From positions 992,001 through 1,056,000 of the forward strand of contig CAVRGG010000004.1 in the NCBI GenBank assembly GCA_963720695.1: 64,000 nucleotides of DNA, read 5' to 3'. The stretch's first letter is position 1. Each line of letters begins with the position of its first letter. A program made the translations under genes and the position numbers. This document shows, one piece after another, positions 1-8,551 of the stretch. The DNA is from UBA668 sp963720695. Lineage in GTDB: Bacteria; Actinomycetota; Acidimicrobiia; Acidimicrobiales; Ilumatobacteraceae. The notes beneath the pieces are model-generated. The model was not told where the DNA came from, searched no databases, and saw nothing but the letters and a program-made list of their open reading frames with translations.

Positions 1-603
1 AACGCCACCGATCACTGCCGGGCCGGTCGTGAAGAGCTGAGTGAGCTGAGCGCGGGTGAGGGTCGTGACGGCTGCCCCGTTGGCGCGGTACGTGGCGAAG
101 CTGACAGCGTCGCGGGCGAACGGCACGTAGGTGAGCAGCGTCCCGGTGTCGCCGGCAGCGGGGCCGGCGGAGGAACGGGCGAAGTCGACCTGACCCGACA
201 CATTGACCGGACCACCGCACGTCGCGTTGCCGTAGCCCGTGCCGTCGAGTGCACGGCTGAGTGCACGGCGACCGGCACTGGAGCCCTGCGGGCGGTTGAA
301 CGTCGGGCCGCCGAGCTTGGCGGTGATGCAGGTGTCCGCGACACCGGCGGGCGGGAGGGCATCGAACGAGATGACCTGCTTGGCACCGGAGGCCACACTG
401 CTGTGGATCGGGGTGTAGTAGATGCCGTTGGTGGTCCCGGCGAACGCATTGGTGACGTCCTGGATCGTGTCCGAGCCGACGCCGACGAATGCCGACAGCT
501 GCTTGGGATCCGCGTTCGCAGAGCTGGCCATGATGGCCGAGCCGAGCATTGCGGTCGCGGCGACTGCGAGAGCGAGGCGCCTCTTCTTCGCTGAATTCAG
601 CAT
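1..603 (-). CDS. Exported PstS-like substrate-binding protein (3' end beyond window)
   Basis: Reads leftward from ATG at 603 and runs off the window, so only the first 201 codons are present. Residues 1-32 look like a signal peptide: basic MLNSAKKRR, a hydrophobic Ala-rich core and a cleavage site near SANA-DP. The mature start carries GVGSDTIQDVTNAF, which resembles the anion-binding first loop of phosphate-binding (PstS-type) proteins, and a later LTRAQLTQLFTTG segment is typical of that fold. It lies 147 bp beyond pstB in the same direction and probably has its own promoter. Unlike the two PstS-like proteins inside the operon, its C-terminus cannot be seen, so whether it is free or anchored is unknown. 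The family is fairly clear; the ligand (phosphate or another oxyanion) is inferred. Confidence 0.8.
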   Translation of the reverse strand, partial: MLNSAKKRRLALAVAATAMLGSAIMASSANADPKQLSAFVGVGSDTIQDVTNAFAGTTNGIYYTPIHSSVASGAKQVISFDALPPAGVADTCITAKLGGPTFNRPQGSSAGRRALSRALDGTGYGNATCGGPVNVSGQVDFARSSAGPAAGDTGTLLTYVPFARDAVSFATYRANGAAVTTLTRAQLTQLFTTGPAVIGGV

Positions 604-701
604 GGTGATTTCTGGTCCCTTCGTGTGACGGTTACCCCGGTCGAACGCCATGGGCAGGCGGCACGATGACAGACCCGTCTGACCGCAATCTGGCCGCTGG
701 A

Positions 702-713
702 TGAACGCTGAAC
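702..713 (-). promoter_or_regulatory. Possible PHO-box-like direct repeat upstream of the PstS-like gene
   Basis: On the minus strand GTTCA occurs twice, seven bases apart (709-713 and 702-706), about 100 bp upstream of the ATG at 603. Actinobacterial PhoP sites use GTTCA-containing direct repeats, but normally with an 11-bp period, so the spacing here does not match well. The location before a PstS-like gene is the main reason to list it. Confidence 0.25.
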
Positions 714-750
714 ATTTCCGTCAGGGATTCATCTGCAGGTCATCAAGGCG

Positions 751-2031
751 TCACCCGAATCGACCCGTCACGTAGTCCAAGGTGCGCTGATCCTGGGGTG
801 ATCCGAACATCGCCGACGTCGGTCCGTGTTCGATGATCACTCCCGGTGCCCCCTGGCTGGCGAGGAAGAACGCGCAATGGTCCGAGACTCTCGTCGCCTG
901 CTGCATGTTGTGCGTGACGATCACGATCGTCACCTCTGACGCGAGCTCCATGATCGTTTCCTCGATCCGCCGCGTCGAAGTGGGGTCGAGTGCCGAACAG
1001 GGCTCGTCCATCAACAGCACCCGCGGCTTGATGGCGAGAGCTCGAGCGATGCACAAGCGCTGTTGCTGGCCGCCTGACAGGCCACCACCCGGCTGCCGAA
1101 GCCGATCGCGAACCTCGGTCCACAGGCCGGCCTTGAGTAGGCAGGACTCGACGAGTTCGTCCTTGGCGGACGTGGAGACCCGCAGACCAGTGAGCCGAAG
1201 GCTCGCCACGACGTTGTCATAGATCGACATCGCGGGAAACGGGTTCGGCTTCTGGAAGACCATGCCGATCTCGCGGCGGGCGTCGGTGAGCTTGCGGTCC
1301 GGGTCGTACACGTCGTGCCCGTCGAGCAGCACCTCGCCGGCCAGTGATGCGTTCGGGATCATCTCGTGCATGCGGTTCAGGATCCGCAGAAACGTCGACT
1401 TACCACAGCCGGACGGACCGATCAGCGCGGTGACATGGCCGGCCTCCATCAACAGCGAAACTCGATCGAGCACCTGATGGTCTCCGAACCACGCGGAGAT
1501 GTTCCGCGCGGCGAGCCCGGCGAGCCCGGCGGCAGGTGACGTCGCGGACGGCGTCGTGGGCGGCGTCGTGGGCGCCGAGATCGGAAGAACCATCGGTGCG
1601 CTGACGGGAGCGACCATCGGCGGCGGGAACGACGGCTGGGCCGAGGGCGGCTGCTGGTGACGAACCACCACTCCGTCGAGCAGCGCCAGCGTTCGTCGGA
1701 ACCGTTCCACCTCGCCCGCAGGCACGTCGACGCCGAAGTCGGAGATGCCGGGAACGTCCAGGACGGTCCACGTGTCATCGCTGGAATGGATCACCGAGAC
1801 GAGATCGGCGACCAGCCATGACCATGCGGCTGCACCCGAACCCGCGATGACCCGTCGGTCCGTCACGGTGACGGTGAGTTGCTGCAAGGGCGCGACCACG
1901 GCGTCAGCACGATGTGCCTCACCGCTGATCACCTGCACGACCGCGGCGTGTTCGAAGCGGCCGAGGACGCGCTCCGAGAGGTCGGCGTCCCCGGAGGCGG
2001 AGAATGGAGTCCAGAAGGGATCGGTCGTCAC
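751..2031 (-). CDS. pstB: Phosphate-type ABC transporter ATPase PstB with N-terminal PH-like domain
   Basis: A 426-residue protein; usual PstB is about 250-280. The GTG at 2031 is chosen because a GGAG sits just upstream and the preceding gene stops at 2049; reading further upstream would overlap that gene. Residues from about 172 to the end are a complete PstB ATPase: Walker A GPSGCGKST, Q-loop QKPNPF (typical of PstB), signature LSGGQQQRL, Walker B VLLMDEP and switch THN. The first ~120 residues contain LTVTVTDRRVI followed by alternating strands and Trp residues, which resembles small bacterial PH-like domains, then a Pro-rich linker of about 45 residues. It should energise PstC/PstA from the cytoplasmic side. 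The extra domain could tether or regulate the ATPase; that is inference. Confidence 0.9.
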   Translation of the reverse strand: MTTDPFWTPFSASGDADLSERVLGRFEHAAVVQVISGEAHRADAVVAPLQQLTVTVTDRRVIAGSGAAAWSWLVADLVSVIHSSDDTWTVLDVPGISDFGVDVPAGEVERFRRTLALLDGVVVRHQQPPSAQPSFPPPMVAPVSAPMVLPISAPTTPPTTPSATSPAAGLAGLAARNISAWFGDHQVLDRVSLLMEAGHVTALIGPSGCGKSTFLRILNRMHEMIPNASLAGEVLLDGHDVYDPDRKLTDARREIGMVFQKPNPFPAMSIYDNVVASLRLTGLRVSTSAKDELVESCLLKAGLWTEVRDRLRQPGGGLSGGQQQRLCIARALAIKPRVLLMDEPCSALDPTSTRRIEETIMELASEVTIVIVTHNMQQATRVSDHCAFFLASQGAPGVIIEHGPTSAMFGSPQDQRTLDYVTGRFG

Positions 2032-2048
2032 GTCATCATCTCCAGAGG

Positions 2049-2993
2049 TCACAACATGTTCGGCAACAGGCGGGCGACCTCGTCGGACGCTGCCAGTCCC
2101 ACCAGCAGCAGCACAGGAAGGAACACGACCCATGCGCGTGCCCTCCCCCAGCGGTACCAGGCCCAGACTGCTGCCACGGACACGACGATCAGCGCCTGCA
2201 GCCACAGTGCCAGCGCCCAGAGCGTGCGGTTGTCGCCCGCCATCGCCCGTTCGGGAGCGGGAAGGGTCGACGAGGAGACGTTTCGCGGCGGGCCCCCGAC
2301 CGGCGAACCAACGAGGTCGGCATCGACGCGCAGCACTCCGTTCGGGATGTACGCAGTTCCGTCGGCCGTTGCCAACAACAGCCTCGATGAGCCCGCCACG
2401 GCGGGCGACGGGACGGGGTCACCCTCGCGTCGCACACCCGTCACGATGTAGTCGAAGACTCCTTGGCCCGTCGTCACCCTGATCCGATCGCCGGACTCCA
2501 AGGAGCCGAGGTCGGAGAAAGGCCCACCGAACGCCGCCGCGCGGCCATAGATGACGCTCGTTCCGATCTGCCCCGGCAGCGGCGTGTCGCGACGGTGCCC
2601 TGGACCACCGAACATCACCGCCGACGAGGTTCCTTCGCTGACGACTTCCTTCACGCCGATCGACCTGATCTCGAGGAGGGCGACCTCGGCGCCGAGATGC
2701 AGCGGATCGCCATCGGCAGTGGTCGGACCGATCGGTGCGACCCCGTTGGCCAGCTGGCTACGAAAGCTGTCGAACTTTCTTCCTTGCGCAGCACGATGCT
2801 GCAGCGAACTCACCAGCGTCAACTGCACGACCAGCGACAGCGAAAGCGCGAACAGCAAGACCAGGACCGCCTGAACCAACTGCAATCGTGGGCTGAGCGA
2901 TGGCACGGCGTGGCGGGGCAACGACCCCTCTGATGAGGTCAGCACATCGACTTCCGAGGAGGAGGCTCGGTCGAGAACACCGGTGCTACTCAT
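2049..2993 (-). CDS. Sortase-fold membrane protein lacking catalytic residues (pseudo-sortase)
   Basis: A 314-residue protein starting at ATG 2993, overlapping the stop of the upstream gene as ATGA. Residues ~35-60 are a membrane segment, two more hydrophobic segments lie at the C-terminus, and the middle has the class E/actinobacterial sortase layout: GPGHRRDTPLPGQIGTSVIYG, then FGGPFSDLGSLESGDRI, then a strand ending in an Arg. In active sortases the segment after the first strand reads GHR with the catalytic His; here it is YGRAAAFGGPF, with no His. The catalytic Cys normally follows a run such as LxLxTC; here the run is LLLATADG. The frame is open throughout, so this is not simple decay. 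It sits among exported proteins with C-terminal anchors and may act as a non-catalytic binder or scaffold, or be inactive. Confidence 0.75.
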   Translation of the reverse strand: MSSTGVLDRASSSEVDVLTSSEGSLPRHAVPSLSPRLQLVQAVLVLLFALSLSLVVQLTLVSSLQHRAAQGRKFDSFRSQLANGVAPIGPTTADGDPLHLGAEVALLEIRSIGVKEVVSEGTSSAVMFGGPGHRRDTPLPGQIGTSVIYGRAAAFGGPFSDLGSLESGDRIRVTTGQGVFDYIVTGVRREGDPVPSPAVAGSSRLLLATADGTAYIPNGVLRVDADLVGSPVGGPPRNVSSSTLPAPERAMAGDNRTLWALALWLQALIVVSVAAVWAWYRWGRARAWVVFLPVLLLVGLAASDEVARLLPNML

Positions 2994-3943
2994 CGGGAAT
3001 CTGCCGGGATCACCTTCACGGGTCGACCGAGCAGGATCGCCATGCGGCCGAAGACGAGGAGCAGCGACGCCCAGAGGAGTGTGGGTAGCGGTGAGCCACC
3101 GGTGACGACGAGGCTGCCACCGGAGGTTCCGCCGCCGTACCCCCCTGAGGAGCCGCCGGATCCGACACTGGTGGTCGAGGTCGCAACGTCGACGGCAACG
3201 GTGGTGGTGGACCCGCCGATCGTCGTGGTCGATCCGGCGACCGTGGTGGTGGATCCGACGGTGGTGGTCGTGGCGGAGGGCGGCGTGTCGACCGCCGTCC
3301 ACGTGATTCCCGAGGGCTGATCCGTTGCATCGGCGACGAACGTCAATCGGGCGTTCCAGTACTTGTCGAGGGCATACTCGCCGCCGACGGTGCACGCGTA
3401 GCCGATGTTGTACGTGCCGGGCGGCACCACCTGAGGTCCGCTCGACCCGAAGACGGCGAAGGAGAACGTCGGAAGATTCGTGACCAGACCTGGGCCACCT
3501 GGTGACGTGGCCACCGCAGTGTTCACGTTGACGAACGGTGTGCTCGCAGTACTGAACAGCGGCTGGCGCAGTGCCGCGCCGACGTCGGCCGGGGTCGGGC
3601 CGTCTGGCCCGAACGTCAGTGCGCCGGGATCGACCGACGCCGGCACCATGTAGCTCTGGACGCGGTAGCCGCCTGCGGCGGTGTCGCCGGTGCACGCCGC
3701 GCCGGTGGGCAAGCCGAGCGCGAATGGCGTGGCACTGCCCCCGCTGAGCAGCGGTTGACCGGCGGTCGGGTCGGGAGGAGCGACACGGACCTGGGCAGCA
3801 CCGGCATTCTGGCCGGCCGCCTTCACATTGGAGTCGGAGCGCAGCGCCTGTGCGACGGTCACCAGCACCATTCCCGCGCACATCGCAGCGCAGGCTCGGG
3901 CAAGGTTTCGCACACGGCGACGGGCGTGGTCCTGGCGTGTCAT
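2990..3943 (-). CDS. Exported stalked surface protein, paralogue 3, with LVVTG-type C-terminal anchor
   Basis: Start ATG 3943 has GGAG six bases upstream. The 317-residue product has an N-terminal signal/anchor (basic residues then ALARACAAM-type hydrophobic core), a globular domain of about 180 residues, a Thr/Val stalk (repeated STTTV), a Gly/Ser stretch, and a C-terminal LVVTGGSPLP followed by a hydrophobic helix and a basic end. That tail is arranged like a sortase signal, though the motif is not LPXTG. The globular domain shares ACTGD, YRVQSYMVPASVDP and IGYACT with the two genes upstream, with two Cys that could pair. The function is unknown; the context is the pst operon and the pseudo-sortase gene, which it overlaps by ATGA. 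Confidence 0.75.
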   Translation of the reverse strand: MTRQDHARRRVRNLARACAAMCAGMVLVTVAQALRSDSNVKAAGQNAGAAQVRVAPPDPTAGQPLLSGGSATPFALGLPTGAACTGDTAAGGYRVQSYMVPASVDPGALTFGPDGPTPADVGAALRQPLFSTASTPFVNVNTAVATSPGGPGLVTNLPTFSFAVFGSSGPQVVPPGTYNIGYACTVGGEYALDKYWNARLTFVADATDQPSGITWTAVDTPPSATTTTVGSTTTVAGSTTTIGGSTTTVAVDVATSTTSVGSGGSSGGYGGGTSGGSLVVTGGSPLPTLLWASLLLVFGRMAILLGRPVKVIPADSR

Positions 3944-3984
3944 GTCATCTCCATCGGGGGGGGTGGACGAACGATCGGTCGGGA

Positions 3985-5103
3985 TCAGCGCCGACGCGAC
4001 TGCGGCATGGCTCCATGGCCCTTGTGGGAGCGGGGGCCATGCGGCGGACGATCGTGGGCGGGCGGGTCGTCATGCGGCGGCGGGCAGAGCAGAAGTGCCG
4101 CGATGCCCTTGCGATGACCTCGATCGTCATCGCACCGGTCGTGGTGCTCGTGGTCATCCCCGGTCGCCGGCATCGTCGTGGTCGTTGCCGGCGGCATCGT
4201 CGTGGTCGTTGCCGGAGGCATCGTCGTGGTCGTTGCCGGAGGCATCGTCGTGGTCGACGTGGTGGTCGACGCAGGCACCGTCGTGGTAGTGGTCGACGTC
4301 GACGCAGGCACCGTCGAGGTGGTGGTCGAGGCAGCAACCGTCGTCGTGGTCGACGCAGGCACCGTCGTGGTGGTGGTCGACGCAGCAACCGTCGTCGTGG
4401 TCGACGTGGTGGTCGACGTGGTCGTCGGAGGGGGCGGCGTACCCAATTGCCAACTGATGCCCGCGGGGACATCGCTCGGCGTCGTGGAGAACGTCAACTG
4501 GACGTTCCAGTACTTGTCGAGTTGGGTCGGCCCGGGTTGGCCCACCGTGCACGCGTAGCCGATGTTGTACAGCCCGGGGGGAACGATCTGCGGACCGCTC
4601 GAACCGAACACATCGAACGAAAAGGCAGGAAGACCGGTCAGAAGTCCGCCGCCACCAGGCGTCGTCGCGATCGCCGTGTTGCGATCGACGAACGGCGAGC
4701 TCGCCGCGAAGAGGGGCTGGCGGAGCGCCGCTCCCACCCCGGCCGGCACGGGACCGTTCGAGTCGAAGGTGAGCGTCGCCGGGTCGACCGAGGCTGGAAC
4801 CATGTAGCTCTGCACTCGATAGCCGCCCGACGCGGTGTCACCCGTGCACGACGCGCCGGTCGGAGGCGCGAGGGCGATCAGGGTTGCACTGCCACCCGCC
4901 GTCAATGGCTGTCCCGCGGTCGGGCTTCCCGGTGGAACGAGTACCTGCAGCGCCCCGGCGAGTTGGCCGGCGGCCGACACGTCAGGGGCGGAATGGCGAA
5001 CGGCCTGTGCCACTCCGATGGCGATCATCGCGCCGGCAACGGCCAGAGACGCTCGAACGATGTCTCGCCCGAGACTTCGAGCGTGGGGGCGATAGGGATT
5101 CAC
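3985..5103 (-). CDS. Exported stalked surface protein, paralogue 2, with long Thr stalk and His/Asp-rich tail
   Basis: GTG at 5103 is chosen: AAGGAG lies five bases upstream and GTGA overlaps the stop of the previous gene. The ~372-residue product has a signal/anchor (residues ~10-35), the same globular domain as its two neighbours (ASCTGD, YRVQSYMVPASVDP, IGYACT) and a ~90-residue stalk of TTTT blocks separated by VPAS, VAAS or MPPA. After an MPATG motif there is no membrane helix. Instead about 60 residues rich in His, Asp, Pro and Arg follow. Third-position GC stays high in this tail, so it looks coded. Without an anchor the protein may be released or bind metal through the tail; this is inference. 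It lies 41 bp before paralogue 3. Confidence 0.72.
   Translation of the reverse strand: MNPYRPHARSLGRDIVRASLAVAGAMIAIGVAQAVRHSAPDVSAAGQLAGALQVLVPPGSPTAGQPLTAGGSATLIALAPPTGASCTGDTASGGYRVQSYMVPASVDPATLTFDSNGPVPAGVGAALRQPLFAASSPFVDRNTAIATTPGGGGLLTGLPAFSFDVFGSSGPQIVPPGLYNIGYACTVGQPGPTQLDKYWNVQLTFSTTPSDVPAGISWQLGTPPPPTTTSTTTSTTTTVAASTTTTTVPASTTTTVAASTTTSTVPASTSTTTTTVPASTTTSTTTMPPATTTTMPPATTTTMPPATTTTMPATGDDHEHHDRCDDDRGHRKGIAALLLCPPPHDDPPAHDRPPHGPRSHKGHGAMPQSRRR
4159..4428 (-). repeat. Thr-stalk coding tandem repeats
   Basis: Short direct repeats encode the stalk: three 24-bp units giving MPPATTTT, then irregular 24-33-bp units giving VPAS or VAAS plus four to six Thr. They lie wholly inside the 3985-5103 gene and keep its frame. 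Such repeats can change length by slippage. Confidence 0.8.
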
Positions 5104-5867
5104 GTGGACTCCTTGGAGAGTGTGGAATGAGCGGACTTGCGGCGAAGGGAGAGGAACCACCCGAGGGAAGCAACCGCCAGAAGTGCGAGCACAATTGCTC
5201 CCAAGCGGGGCCACGCACTCGCCCCGACGGCCTGCGCGGTGCCGCCGGAGGACTGGTCCGGCAGGCGCCACACCATCTGCCCCGGCTGATCGCTGGGCGT
5301 GTCGGTGACCTCGAAGCGCGCATCCCAGAACTTCGCCGTCTTCCGCTCGAAGTAGGTGCAGGCGACACCGATCCGATACATGCCCGACGGGAGCGTCTGC
5401 GGCGGGAACACGGCAAAGCTCAGCGGGGCGATCGGAGCGATCACACCAGGCTGTCCCGCCTCGAGGTTGGGTCGAGTCAGCATGTCGACGAATGGCTGGG
5501 TGTCAGTGAGGTAGAGCGCGTACTGATCCTGACCTTCAGGCCCGTTCGCCCCGTAGACGATCGTCGCTGGGTCGACGCCATCCGGCACGATGAACGTCTG
5601 GACCCGCCATTGATCGTGCTCGCTGTCACCTGGGCATGCCGCGCCTTCGGGCAACGCAAGGCCGAACAAGGAGGCGCTGACGCCGCGATCCGCCGGTACG
5701 GGAGGAGTGGTCACGGTCATGACAATGACGTCACCCGCATCGACCGGCGCCTCGACCGTTGCCCGTGCCGTCGGCGCCGAGGCGAGGCCGAGAACGGTCG
5801 CAGCGACCACGAGCACGCGAGTCGCGCAGTGGTGGGCCCGCTCACGTCCGATCACCATCGTGCTCAT
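5100..5867 (-). CDS. Exported membrane-anchored protein, paralogue 1
   Basis: A 255-residue protein with ATG at 5867 that overlaps the stop of the upstream gene as ATGA. Residues ~15-36 form a signal peptide ending ARA-TV, a globular domain covers ~40-215, and a single C-terminal membrane helix (LGAIVLALLAVASLGWFLSL) is followed by basic residues. The domain shares AACPGD, WRVQTFIVPDGVDPATIVYG and IGVACT with the next two genes, so the three form a tandem family. This copy lacks the Thr stalk. It is probably displayed on the outer face of the membrane. No known family is recognised with certainty. Confidence 0.72.
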   Translation of the reverse strand: MSTMVIGRERAHHCATRVLVVAATVLGLASAPTARATVEAPVDAGDVIVMTVTTPPVPADRGVSASLFGLALPEGAACPGDSEHDQWRVQTFIVPDGVDPATIVYGANGPEGQDQYALYLTDTQPFVDMLTRPNLEAGQPGVIAPIAPLSFAVFPPQTLPSGMYRIGVACTYFERKTAKFWDARFEVTDTPSDQPGQMVWRLPDQSSGGTAQAVGASAWPRLGAIVLALLAVASLGWFLSLRRKSAHSTLSKEST

Positions 5868-8551
5868 GTCTCCGGCTCCCCGATGGGGTCGTCGGAATCG
5901 GTCGCCGTGCCCCTCCGCGGGCGCTTCGTGACCTCCAGCGCGCCGAGCGCGGAACCGAGCGCGACCACCCCGAGACCTGGCACGGCATATCGCGAACCGA
6001 CCGGTTCCGTCGTCGGTGTCGTGATCACGGGCGCCGGTGGTGCGGTCGTGGCCGTGGTGACCTGCACCGACGTGCCGGTGGTCGGCACCGATGTCGTCGT
6101 CGACTCGGTGCTCGTCGTGGTCGCGGTCGTGGTCGCCGTGGTGTTGCTCGACCGCGTTCCCGAGCGCGGCGTGGTACCCGTGGGAGCCGACGCAACAACG
6201 GTCGTGGTGCTGGTCGGCGGCGGCGGCTCCGGCGGAGCGACCATGGTGAGAATCTGCTGCGACGCACTCGCCGCCTGCGCGGCCAGCCCCGCTGGGAACG
6301 GCACGTAGCCCGGCGGCAACTGCCCGAGTTCATCCCCAGTGACCTGACCGGGGCCGGAGGCGTAGTCGAGGAACGCGGCGTAGTCGGCGCGGCCCTGCGT
6401 GTCGAGAGCCAACGGCTTGACCGCCGCATAGGTCAGGGTGGACAACGGGTACGCGCCCGGAGCATTCGCCGAGGGCGACGCTTCCAGCACCGTCGGGTCG
6501 GATCTTGGCGTCATGGCGTCGATTCCCTTCGCGATCGAGACGTCGTCGGGGGCGACGAACGATCGATCCGACCCGTTGTCGCCCGCCCGACTCAAGCGGG
6601 CCATCTGTACCCCGAACAGACGGGCCGATGGGGAGTCGGTGACCGACAGCATCGAGCGCCGACCGAGGTACTGCGGGGCCTCCCTCGACCAGACGTCGGT
6701 CGACACGATGGCGAACGGATTTTCCACCACCTTTGCGCCGTCGCTCGCCGCACGGGTGATCTGTGCCGTTTCACCGAACCCGCGGCTGTACGGCATCCAG
6801 TCCGTGCCACAGATCGGCGGCGGCACGATCGAATTGCCGGGCCCGCGGGGAGCAGCCTGGTAACAGAACGGATCTGCCTTGGGGAACGAGTTCGGCGCCG
6901 GATCACCGAACGGCAACCCGTTGACGTTGGCACCGGCAGCGGTCGCATACACCGGGTTGACCTTCATCCCCCAGTCGTCGGGCTGCCCATCGAGCCATGC
7001 CTTCGCCTCAGGATCGGCAAGGATCCACTCCCAGAGCTGTTGGGCGGCGTCGGAGTTCCCCGCTGGTAGCTCGAGACTGCTGAAGACCCTGCTGTCCGCG
7101 ATCTGGAGCTCCTGGAACTCCGGGTTGAACTGCAGGAAGTCGGGATCCAGTCCGAGGTGCTGGGGATTTGCCTGGACCCAGTCGTAGGCCGAGGGTTTCC
7201 CGATGCTGACCGCACCCCGGTATGACTGCGTGAGCAGCTTGGCCACCAACCTCGGCGTGAGGTTCACGTCAGCGATGCGCACACCGTTGAGTTGTTGAGC
7301 GGCGGCAGATGCCGTGGGGAGTGGATTCCGTTCGATGTTGAATCCGATGACGATGCCCGAGGCGGTCAGCGGCGCGTAGACGACCGGACTGGCCGGGTCG
7401 ACCTGCGTCTCGTCGAGCGGCTTGGACACCACGACCATTCCGGGCGCACCCGCCGACAGGACCGCAAGTTGCTGGCGGGCTGCAGCATCGCTCACCGGTG
7501 CGTAGGAGAACGGAGGCAGCGCGCCCCCGGTACAGAGCAGCGGCTGCCAACTCGCGACGGCGGCGAGCGCTAGTTCGCTTCCGGCGATCCGGCGTTCGTC
7601 CGCCCCCAAGGAGCAGGGCGAGTCGACGGGGTTGAACTCGATGGGGATCGCGACGCGATTTCGCCACGCGCCGGGTGACACGGGTGATGTCGCAACGCCG
7701 TACGAATCCGGGTTCTGCTCGAACGGTGTCCCGACGTTCTCCTCGGATGCAGTACCGCGAGGGACGACCACGATCCAGCACTTCGGGATCGCCGGGCCAC
7801 CGGCGGCAGATTGCACCTTCTGACCGCATCCGAGCCCCGAGGACTGGATGCCGGTGAGCACTTGGAACAGTTCGGCTCCCACCCCGTCGGCACCGGTGGC
7901 GGCCGCAGGGATCTCGTTGGTGGTGACGATGTTGAAGTACGGGTTGAGCCAGTAGTTCCCGCCGACCACGGACGGATTGAAGTCCGGGTCCGTGTGAGCG
8001 TTGACGACCGTCCCGTCGACGGCTCTGAAGGGCCGCCAGACGTTCGTCGTCGAGGATTCCAGAAATCCCGTGCCGGCATCGAAGTTCGCCCAGGTGGACC
8101 TCGAAATCACCCGGGTCAAGGCGAAGCCGGACGGATAGAGCCCACCGCTGATTCCGCCATAAGTGCCGCTCACCGCTCCCTGCTCGCACTGCTCGGGCGG
8201 CGGACCCGGGTTGTCGGGAACGGTGCCGTCGTCATCGCCCCAGCACTGCATGATCTGGAGGTAGTTGCCACCAAAGCGGCCAGGACCGGAGATCGTCGGA
8301 CGGCCGCCGGTCCAGGTGATAGAGACGGCCTGGTTGGCGAGGTTCGCCGTCTGATTGACAGTGATCGCGAGGTCAGCGAACTGGTCGCGCCCGTGGATCG
8401 TGACCTGAGACGGCGTCGACGGCAGGGCGGTGTCGACCCCCTGGCTCCCGGCCACGTCGGCGGCTCCGGCACCCCGAATGAGCATCGACGTGAGCAGGGC
8501 GATGGCAACGGGGGCGACCAGCCACACGGAGGTCGAACGAAGCCACCTCAT
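5864..8551 (-). CDS. Large PstS-like surface protein with Thr-rich stalk and C-terminal membrane anchor
   Basis: An 895-residue protein. ATG 8551 (MRWLRST) overlaps the preceding stop as ATGA and gives a clear signal peptide (~1-32), whereas reading further upstream runs into the previous gene. Several segments look like a phosphate-binding fold, such as VNLTPRLVAKLLTQSYRGAV and ASGIVIGFNI, embedded in a much longer extracellular region with many Trp/Pro/Gly loops and several Cys. Residues ~790-860 form a Thr/Ser-rich stalk; a final helix (VPGLGVVALGSALGAL) with a basic end anchors the protein. It is coupled to the frameshifted pstS upstream. It may present a binding domain at a distance from the cell wall. 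The PBP assignment is moderate. Confidence 0.72.
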   Translation of the reverse strand: MRWLRSTSVWLVAPVAIALLTSMLIRGAGAADVAGSQGVDTALPSTPSQVTIHGRDQFADLAITVNQTANLANQAVSITWTGGRPTISGPGRFGGNYLQIMQCWGDDDGTVPDNPGPPPEQCEQGAVSGTYGGISGGLYPSGFALTRVISRSTWANFDAGTGFLESSTTNVWRPFRAVDGTVVNAHTDPDFNPSVVGGNYWLNPYFNIVTTNEIPAAATGADGVGAELFQVLTGIQSSGLGCGQKVQSAAGGPAIPKCWIVVVPRGTASEENVGTPFEQNPDSYGVATSPVSPGAWRNRVAIPIEFNPVDSPCSLGADERRIAGSELALAAVASWQPLLCTGGALPPFSYAPVSDAAARQQLAVLSAGAPGMVVVSKPLDETQVDPASPVVYAPLTASGIVIGFNIERNPLPTASAAAQQLNGVRIADVNLTPRLVAKLLTQSYRGAVSIGKPSAYDWVQANPQHLGLDPDFLQFNPEFQELQIADSRVFSSLELPAGNSDAAQQLWEWILADPEAKAWLDGQPDDWGMKVNPVYATAAGANVNGLPFGDPAPNSFPKADPFCYQAAPRGPGNSIVPPPICGTDWMPYSRGFGETAQITRAASDGAKVVENPFAIVSTDVWSREAPQYLGRRSMLSVTDSPSARLFGVQMARLSRAGDNGSDRSFVAPDDVSIAKGIDAMTPRSDPTVLEASPSANAPGAYPLSTLTYAAVKPLALDTQGRADYAAFLDYASGPGQVTGDELGQLPPGYVPFPAGLAAQAASASQQILTMVAPPEPPPPTSTTTVVASAPTGTTPRSGTRSSNTTATTTATTTSTESTTTSVPTTGTSVQVTTATTAPPAPVITTPTTEPVGSRYAVPGLGVVALGSALGALEVTKRPRRGTATDSDDPIGEPET

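Noticed and set aside
2049..3881. A 610-codon reading that extends the sortase-like gene upstream
   Set aside because: The upstream part is Arg-rich antisense-like sequence inside the previous gene's coding region; ATG 2993 with ATGA overlap is the natural start.
4159..4428. Repeat block first considered as a CRISPR array or satellite
   Set aside because: Units are short, unspaced, in frame and encode a Thr stalk; there are no spacers and no cas genes.
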